Of a stretch of 63,025 nucleotides of DNA, positions 58,970 to 63,025 are shown in pieces (within the stretch, counting starts at the first letter, position 1; the number at the start of each line of letters is the position of its first letter). The stretch lies in assembly GCF_900188445.1 (NCBI RefSeq), contig NZ_FZOR01000046.1, positions 1 to 63,025 on the forward strand, read 5' to 3'. This stretch comes from Actinomadura meyerae. GTDB lineage: Bacteria > Actinomycetota > Actinomycetes > Streptosporangiales > Streptosporangiaceae. The position numbers and the translations under genes were made by a program. The notes under the pieces are model-generated. The model made no database searches. It was not told the DNA's origin and was given only the letters and a program-made list of their open reading frames with translations.

Positions 58970-59275
58970 ATGAAGACATCCACTCCCCGCGGAAACGCTG
59001 ATCTTCACCCCTTGACCTGCGCGTCCTTGCGGAAATCGTCACGCAGCCAGGGGGCAGGCGCCGAGTGCGTCGAGCTGGTCCAGACGTCCGCACACTCGTG
59101 GCGAAAGAGCAGTCACAGCACCGGCCAGGGCGGCGATTGTGTGGAGATGGCAGCCCTACTCCCCGCCATCGCCATTCGCGATTCCAAGGACCCGGCCGGC
59201 CCCCGCCTCGTCGTCGGCGCCGCGACGGCCCGGGCCCTGATCGACGGCATCAAGCAGGGCCGCCACGACCTCTGA
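58970..59275 (+). CDS. DUF397 protein with a duplicated N-terminal half
   Basis: The 101-residue protein contains the DUF397 opening twice: LRKSSRSQGAGAECVELVQT and then SWRKSSHSTGQGGDCVEMAAL, followed by only one AIRDSKDPAGPRLVVG and one DGIKQGRHDL tail. Unequal recombination between neighbouring copies would give this. Start ATG 58970. Function as in the intact copy, if folded. Confidence 0.8.
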   Translation: MKTSTPRGNADLHPLTCASLRKSSRSQGAGAECVELVQTSAHSWRKSSHSTGQGGDCVEMAALLPAIAIRDSKDPAGPRLVVGAATARALIDGIKQGRHDL

Positions 59276-59341
59276 GACGACCCCGCCCGCCGAAGCCAGG
59301 GCGACGCCCGAGCGGCGCGACGGCGCCTCCATCAGGGCGTG

Positions 59342-59350
59342 TGCGATAAT
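59342..59350 (+). promoter_or_regulatory. Extended -10 promoter for a leaderless transcript
   Basis: TGC followed by GATAAT (59345-59350) forms an extended -10 (TGn-TANNNT type), and the ATG of the XRE-ImmA gene is 6 nt further on. Transcription would begin at or next to the A of the ATG. No -35 box is needed or seen. Confidence 0.6.
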
Positions 59351-59356
59351 GGCACA

Positions 59357-60472
59357 ATGGAGGAGCAGGGATGGCGTGAAGTCGGGGGCCGGGTCGCCGA
59401 GGCTCGCAAGGCCCTCGGACTCAGCCAGGAAGCCCTCGCCACAGAGGTGGGTCTGGACCGCACGGCCGTTACCAAGATCGAGACCGGTCGGCGGCAGATC
59501 AGCTCACTGGAGCTGGTGCGCCTGGCCGACGCCCTTGACCGTCCCCTCCAGTGGTTCGTCTCACCTCCGCCCGCCGCCGTGGTCAGCCGGCGCGCGGCCT
59601 TGGAGGGACGACGGGGCCACCCGAAGGGCGATCAGGCGCTGAACGACATCTCCCGCGACGTCGCCGTCCTCGTCGAGGTGCGCGCCCTCAAACCGAGCAC
59701 CGTCAAGGCCTCCTTGAATGCCATCAGCCCCGGGGATCCCGGTTGGCAAGCGGAGGAAGCCGCATCGCGGGCCAGATCACTGCTCGGTTTGGATCCCCGC
59801 CCTCCAATTCACGACCTGGCCGATGTCGTGGAGCGTGCCGGTCTCTATCCGTACTCCATGGCCCTCGGGGACGACGGCGGGGACGGCGCATATGCCGAGG
59901 TCGACGGTGTCGGCGTCGCGCTCGTCAATGGGGATCTCGATCCCGGACGGCGCCGGTCAACCCTCGCCCATGAACTGGGGCACCATCTCTTCGGCGACGC
60001 CTACTCCATCGATTGGGGGGCGGGCACCAGCGCCACGGAACAGGCGATCGATGCGTTCGCCGCCAACCTGCTCATCCCCCGCGCCGGATGTACCGAGCGC
60101 TGGCGAACGCTCCGCACCGAGCACGAGGCGCGTCCCGCGGCGATCATCTTGAGCACCGAGTACCGCACGAGCTGGTCCGCCACCCTGCGTCAGCTCAGAA
60201 CCTTCGAGCTGCTTTCCCGCGAGGAGTTCAGGGCGCTCGATTCCAGGTCTCCGACGCGTGCCGACTACCTCGAATGCGGCGTGCGCGTCACCGAAGAACT
60301 CGCGGCCCCTTACCTTCCGACGGGCGTGGCCGCCGCCGCGATACGCGCCTACCGAACTCACCGCCTGTCCGCCGAGCGCGTCACCGAGATGCTGCGCGGC
60401 CAGATCGACATCGACGACCTGCCGGCCCGGGACGAGGTACCGCTGGAGGCGCTCCGGGGCGAACTCCGGTGA
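59357..60472 (+). CDS. XRE-ImmA/IrrE (HTH plus Zn peptidase) protein
   Basis: The 371-residue protein has an HTH_3 domain (VAEARKALGLSQEALATEVG, LDRTAVTKIETGRRQISSLE; residues 13-52) and an ImmA/IrrE-type metallopeptidase domain with AHELGHH (HExxH at 205-209) and IDAFAANLLIP. Such fused proteins are antitoxins or phage-type repressors cleaved on signal. Start ATG 59357 lies 6 nt after an extended -10 box, so translation is probably leaderless. The PIN-type gene overlaps the stop by 4 nt. Confidence 0.87.
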   Translation: MEEQGWREVGGRVAEARKALGLSQEALATEVGLDRTAVTKIETGRRQISSLELVRLADALDRPLQWFVSPPPAAVVSRRAALEGRRGHPKGDQALNDISRDVAVLVEVRALKPSTVKASLNAISPGDPGWQAEEAASRARSLLGLDPRPPIHDLADVVERAGLYPYSMALGDDGGDGAYAEVDGVGVALVNGDLDPGRRRSTLAHELGHHLFGDAYSIDWGAGTSATEQAIDAFAANLLIPRAGCTERWRTLRTEHEARPAAIILSTEYRTSWSATLRQLRTFELLSREEFRALDSRSPTRADYLECGVRVTEELAAPYLPTGVAAAAIRAYRTHRLSAERVTEMLRGQIDIDDLPARDEVPLEALRGELR

Positions 60473-61005
60473 ATCGCCGACGCCTTGTCATCGACAGCTC
60501 ACCGCTCAACTACTTCGCGCGATCGAACCAGCTTCCGGTTCTGGAGAAGCTGCTGGCGGATCACGAGTGCGTCATCACGTCCGCCGTCGAGGAGGAGCTT
60601 CTGCGAGGAGGCCCCCGGCACGCGCAGTTGTACCAGGCCGCAGCCCAACCATGGCTGAGTACCGTCAACGAGACGGCGCTCTCGTACCTCGCCCTCTTCT
60701 CCCAGTATCACGGCCGACTCGGCGGCGGAATGCGCAATATCGGGGAGGCGACGACCCTGGCGTACGCCGAGTTCCACAACATCACCGCAATGGTCGATGA
60801 TCGCGCCGGCCGACGGCAGGGCATTGAACGAGGCGTCAAAGTCACCGGAACGCTCGAAACACTCTGCGGCGGCGTCCGATACAAGATCATTGAGGTGGCG
60901 GAGGCCGCGACCGTCGTGGACCTTCTGTCCGACCACGAGGCGTACTTGCCGTGCGATGGAGCCGGATTCTTCGAATGGGCGCGGTGCGAAGGTCTGCTGG
61001 GGTGA
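60469..61005 (+). CDS. PIN-like nuclease, probable toxin
   Basis: The 178-residue protein has a PIN-fold arrangement of acidic residues: Asp9 in LVIDSSPLNYFAR, Glu41-43 in VITSAVEEELLRGG, Glu93 in NIGEATTLAYA and Asp110-Asp111 in MVDDRAGRR. It would cleave RNA with Mg2+. The length is longer than a VapC (about 130). GTG 60469 overlaps the stop of the XRE-ImmA gene, so the two make a toxin-antitoxin-like operon. Confidence 0.78.
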   Translation: MNRRRLVIDSSPLNYFARSNQLPVLEKLLADHECVITSAVEEELLRGGPRHAQLYQAAAQPWLSTVNETALSYLALFSQYHGRLGGGMRNIGEATTLAYAEFHNITAMVDDRAGRRQGIERGVKVTGTLETLCGGVRYKIIEVAEAATVVDLLSDHEAYLPCDGAGFFEWARCEGLLG

Positions 61006-61094
61006 GGGGCGGCCTCGGGCAGCTTTGCGCCAGGTTGTGCTGCCGTCTCGGCCGATCTAGTGACGCAGCTTCGGCGGCGGGCCGGTCGTCTGTA

Positions 61095-61298
61095 TCAAGG
61101 CTGGTGGGTCTTGAGGTCTGAAGGGCGGGTCTTCCAGGCTCGGTTCCATTGGCGGGCCAGCAGCGGGTAGACGATCAGGTGGCGGAACGGTGCGATGAGG
61201 GCCATGTAGAAGCGGCCCAGCCGGCCGTTCGTCTTGACCAGGACGGCCATTCGCAGTTCGTAGTCACCGGTGGCGGTGGGTGCCCAGCCGATCCGGAC
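61095..61298 (-). pseudogene. 3' remnant of a DUF2867-type gene
   Basis: On the minus strand the last 67 codons read VRIGWAPTATGDYELRMAVL, then GRLGRFYMALIAPFRHLIVY and an Arg/Trp-rich end, which fits the C-terminus of DUF2867 proteins. Upstream of about 61298 the frame is unrelated sequence. The gene has lost its start and most of its coding region. Confidence 0.55.
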
Positions 61299-61448
61299 GA
61301 GGTCGAGGCCCGCTCCCTCATCGCGTTCTGCGTGGCGATCGGGCACCACTCGCTCGCCGCCGACCACGAGGGGCGCGACCGGGCGGACGTCCTCGACCGC
61401 GCCGCCGCCCTGATCTTCGAGACCGGGCCGCGGCGCGGTCGGGGTTGA
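61290..61448 (+). pseudogene. 3' remnant of a TetR-family regulator gene
   Basis: On the plus strand DPDEVEARSLIAFCVAIG, HHSLAADHEGRDRADVLDRA and AALIFETG look like a TetR C-terminus. No HTH precedes it: upstream lies the DUF2867 remnant in the opposite direction. A deletion through two divergent genes would leave this. Confidence 0.45.
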
Positions 61449-61464
61449 TCGCCGCACCGTCCGC

Positions 61465-62043
61465 TCAGGAGGTGACGCGGTGGCGGCTCTGGTTCGCGGC
61501 GCGGCCGAGGCGGATCGCCGAGATCAGGAAGAAGATGCCGCCGGGGATGGCGTATCCGGCCGCGTTGGTCAGCGTCGGGTCGTCGGCGGCGGCGCCGAGG
61601 ATGAACGAGCCGCCGGCGAGCACGGAGATCGCGCCGCTGATGATCATCGGCCACTGGCCGCCCATCTCCCGCCGGCGGACGCCGACGATCAGCTGGACCA
61701 GCCCCGCCACGATCGCCCAGGCGCCCCAGACCCGCAGGACGGCCGGGATGCCGGACGCGGCGGCCACGGCCACGCCGGCGGCGGTGAGCAGGCTGACCGC
61801 GATGTTCACGTAGAGCAGCCCGGACGAGCCGTTACCACGCGAGGAGCGCAGGTCGACGACGGCCGCGCCGACGTCGAACAGCGGGTACAGCACGAGCAGC
61901 GTCGCCGCGAGCGGCCCCAGGTTCGAGGCCGTCGTGAACATCACGAGGGCCCAGACGATGGCGAATCCGAAGCGGACGAAGTACAGGCGCCGCAGCGGGG
62001 AGGCCGTCCCGAGGCCGCCGGACGGAGCGATGGTGGTGGTCAT
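61465..62043 (-). CDS. DUF308/HdeD-like membrane protein
   Basis: The 192-residue protein has about six helices (FGFAIVWALVMFTTASNLGP, AATLLVLYPLFDVGAAVVDL, AVSLLTAAGVAVAAASGI, VWGAWAIVAGLVQLIVGV, IISGAISVLAGGSFILGA, GYAIPGGIFFLISAI), as in HdeD-type proteins. It is divergent from a TetR gene, and a shared palindrome between them suggests repression by that TetR. The physiological role is unknown. Confidence 0.72.
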   Translation of the reverse strand: MTTTIAPSGGLGTASPLRRLYFVRFGFAIVWALVMFTTASNLGPLAATLLVLYPLFDVGAAVVDLRSSRGNGSSGLLYVNIAVSLLTAAGVAVAAASGIPAVLRVWGAWAIVAGLVQLIVGVRRREMGGQWPMIISGAISVLAGGSFILGAAADDPTLTNAAGYAIPGGIFFLISAIRLGRAANQSRHRVTS

Positions 62044-62058
62044 GGTGCCGCCCTAGGT

Positions 62059-62124
62059 AGAACGAACGTTCTGTCTCGATTCAGAGTGGCGCCTCGTCCG
62101 CGCGTTGTCAAGACCGAACGTTCT
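62059..62124. promoter_or_regulatory. Two TetR operator candidates in a divergent promoter region
   Basis: AGAACG-AA-CGTTCT (62059-62072) is an inverted repeat 16 nt upstream of the membrane protein start. A second CGAACGTTCT core (62115-62124) lies 20 nt upstream of the TetR start. Both contain the palindrome GAACGTTC. Confidence 0.65.
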
Positions 62125-62143
62125 ACTCGCTAAACTGGGCGGC

Positions 62144-62743
62144 ATGACGCAGGACTCCGGAGGCCGGCGCTCCGAGGCGCGCTCGCGCCTGCTCGGCACG
62201 GCGACGAGGATCTTCTACGCGGAGGGGATCCACTCGGTCGGGATCGACCGGATCGTCGCCGAGGCGAAGGTGACGCGAGCGACGCTCTACCGGCATTTCC
62301 CCAGCAAGGAGGACCTCGTCCTCGCCTATCTCGGGGAGGTCGACCGGGCGACGCGCGGCCAGGTGGACGAGGCCGTCGCCCGCGGGCTCCCACCGGACGG
62401 GACCGTCCGGGCCCTCGCCGAGTCCATCGCGGACGGCATCCGCACCCCCGGTTTCAGGGGGTGCGCCTTCCTCAACGCCGCCGCCGAGTACTCCGACCCC
62501 GCGCACCCGGTGCACAAGGCCGTCATCGCGCACCGGCAGTGGTTCCTCGACACGGTGACGGAACTACTGGCGCGCGTCCCGGGTGCGCCCGCCGAACCCG
62601 CGGCCCGGCACTTCGTGATGCTGCGGGACGGCGCCATGGCCGCCGGCTGCCTCTTCGACCCGGCGCTGGTCTGCGAGACGTTCCTCCGCGGCGTCGACGG
62701 CCTGCTCCAGGCCCGAACCTCACCCGGCGACGGGACGGACTGA
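62144..62743 (+). CDS. TetR family transcriptional regulator
   Basis: The 199-residue repressor has an HTH at about residues 14-60 (LLGTATRIFYAEGIHSVGID, RIVAEAKVTRATLYRHFPSK) and a ligand domain with GCAFLNAAAEYSDPAHPVH, the TetR_C_7 type. ATG 62144 is used; an earlier in-frame ATG at 62105 lies upstream of the operator at 62115. Two palindromes in the gap to the divergent membrane protein gene suggest that it controls both. Confidence 0.87.
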   Translation: MTQDSGGRRSEARSRLLGTATRIFYAEGIHSVGIDRIVAEAKVTRATLYRHFPSKEDLVLAYLGEVDRATRGQVDEAVARGLPPDGTVRALAESIADGIRTPGFRGCAFLNAAAEYSDPAHPVHKAVIAHRQWFLDTVTELLARVPGAPAEPAARHFVMLRDGAMAAGCLFDPALVCETFLRGVDGLLQARTSPGDGTD

Positions 62744-62788
62744 CACCGGCATGGGCCGGATCGTCCCGTCGTGGGCGGCGTGGCGCGG

Positions 62789-63025
62789 TTACTTGAGGAG
62801 CTGGCGGGCCATCACCATGCGCTGGATCTGGTTGGTGCCCTCGTAGATCTGGGTGATCTTGGCGTCGCGCATCATCCGCTCCACCGGGAACTCCCGCGTG
62901 TACCCGTACCCACCCAGCAACTGCACCGCGTCGGTCGTCACGTCCATCGCCACATCCGAGGCCAGCGCCTTGCACGCCGACGACACGAACGTCAGATCCG
63001 CGACCTTCTCCCCGCCCATCGCCCG
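62789..63025 (-). CDS. Acyl-CoA dehydrogenase, C-terminal part (runs off the window)
   Basis: The visible 78 codons end the protein: TDAVQLLGGYGYTREFPVER, MMRDAKITQIYEGTNQIQRM and MARQLLK. GYGYTREFP and YEGTNQIQR (with the catalytic Glu) are the ACAD signature. It oxidises an acyl-CoA with FAD. The 5' end lies beyond 63,025. Confidence 0.92.
   Translation of the reverse strand, partial: RAMGGEKVADLTFVSSACKALASDVAMDVTTDAVQLLGGYGYTREFPVERMMRDAKITQIYEGTNQIQRMVMARQLLK

Noticed and set aside
61149..61448. A complete plus-strand gene
   Set aside because: Only the last 53 or so codons look like a protein (TetR C-terminus); the first half is antisense to the DUF2867 remnant.

Overview
This window comes from a high-GC actinomycete chromosome. 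GTG and TTG starts are common, and the gene families are typical of the group: TIGR03089, two LCP proteins, Scr1-type XRE regulators with DUF397 partners, a HelR-type helicase and many TetR regulators. The mix looks most like the Streptosporangiales/Thermomonosporaceae (Actinomadura-like). The genus is an inference and cannot be fixed from sequence alone.

Positions 89-37,100 and 43,100-52,500 form a large cell-envelope glycopolymer locus. It holds a nucleotidyltransferase, about ten glycosyltransferases (GT4, GT2, fused and tandem forms), two polytopic GT39-like membrane proteins, an LPG-synthase-like membrane protein, an acyltransferase-3 protein, a non-hydrolysing UDP-GlcNAc 2-epimerase with a UDP-sugar dehydrogenase (a route to UDP-ManNAc and UDP-ManNAcA), a 1166-residue GT2/CDP-glycerol glycerophosphotransferase fusion and three CDP-alcohol phosphotransferases. 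Two LCP ligases (10,073-11,482 and 50,815-52,482) are the likely last step, attaching polymer to peptidoglycan. The picture is a teichoic- or teichuronic-like wall polymer in which CDP-polyols, uronic acids and sugars are assembled at the membrane.

Two parts stand out. First, the CDP-alcohol phosphotransferase genes at 16,678 and 23,642 share a base-perfect 477-nt 5' block and then diverge abruptly; this suggests gene conversion or module swapping. Second, a compact minus-strand operon (46,795 down to 43,161) joins a cytidylyltransferase-like protein, a protein with sn-glycerol-1-phosphate dehydrogenase signatures, a CDP-alcohol phosphotransferase whose last motif Asp is His, and a GT2. An IspD/TarI-like cytidylyltransferase and a GDPD lie divergently beside it. 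This looks like a route that makes, activates and transfers an unusual polyol phosphate.

Positions 37,100-43,168 hold a different set: an HD-domain protein, an SRPBCC protein, an acetoacetate-decarboxylase-like protein coupled to an SDR-like protein without the catalytic Tyr-Lys pair, HelR and a TetR regulator. Positions 52,500-63,025 are accessory: a thioesterase under a repeated AGAAC/GTTCT operator, secreted and hypothetical proteins, MFS plus DeoR, an anti-sigma-like ATPase with a coupled small protein, an Scr1 regulator with three DUF397 copies (one frameshifted, one partly duplicated), a leaderless XRE-ImmA/PIN toxin-antitoxin-like pair, two back-to-back gene remnants, a TetR/membrane-protein pair and the end of an acyl-CoA dehydrogenase.

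Short repeats run through the window. A GC-rich hairpin repeat (TGTGGGGGG-NCGA-CCCCCCACA) occurs between genes and also in frame inside the TIGR03089 gene. Several 12-23 bp tandem repeats lie on or next to stop codons. No tRNA, rRNA, CRISPR array or insertion sequence was recognised.
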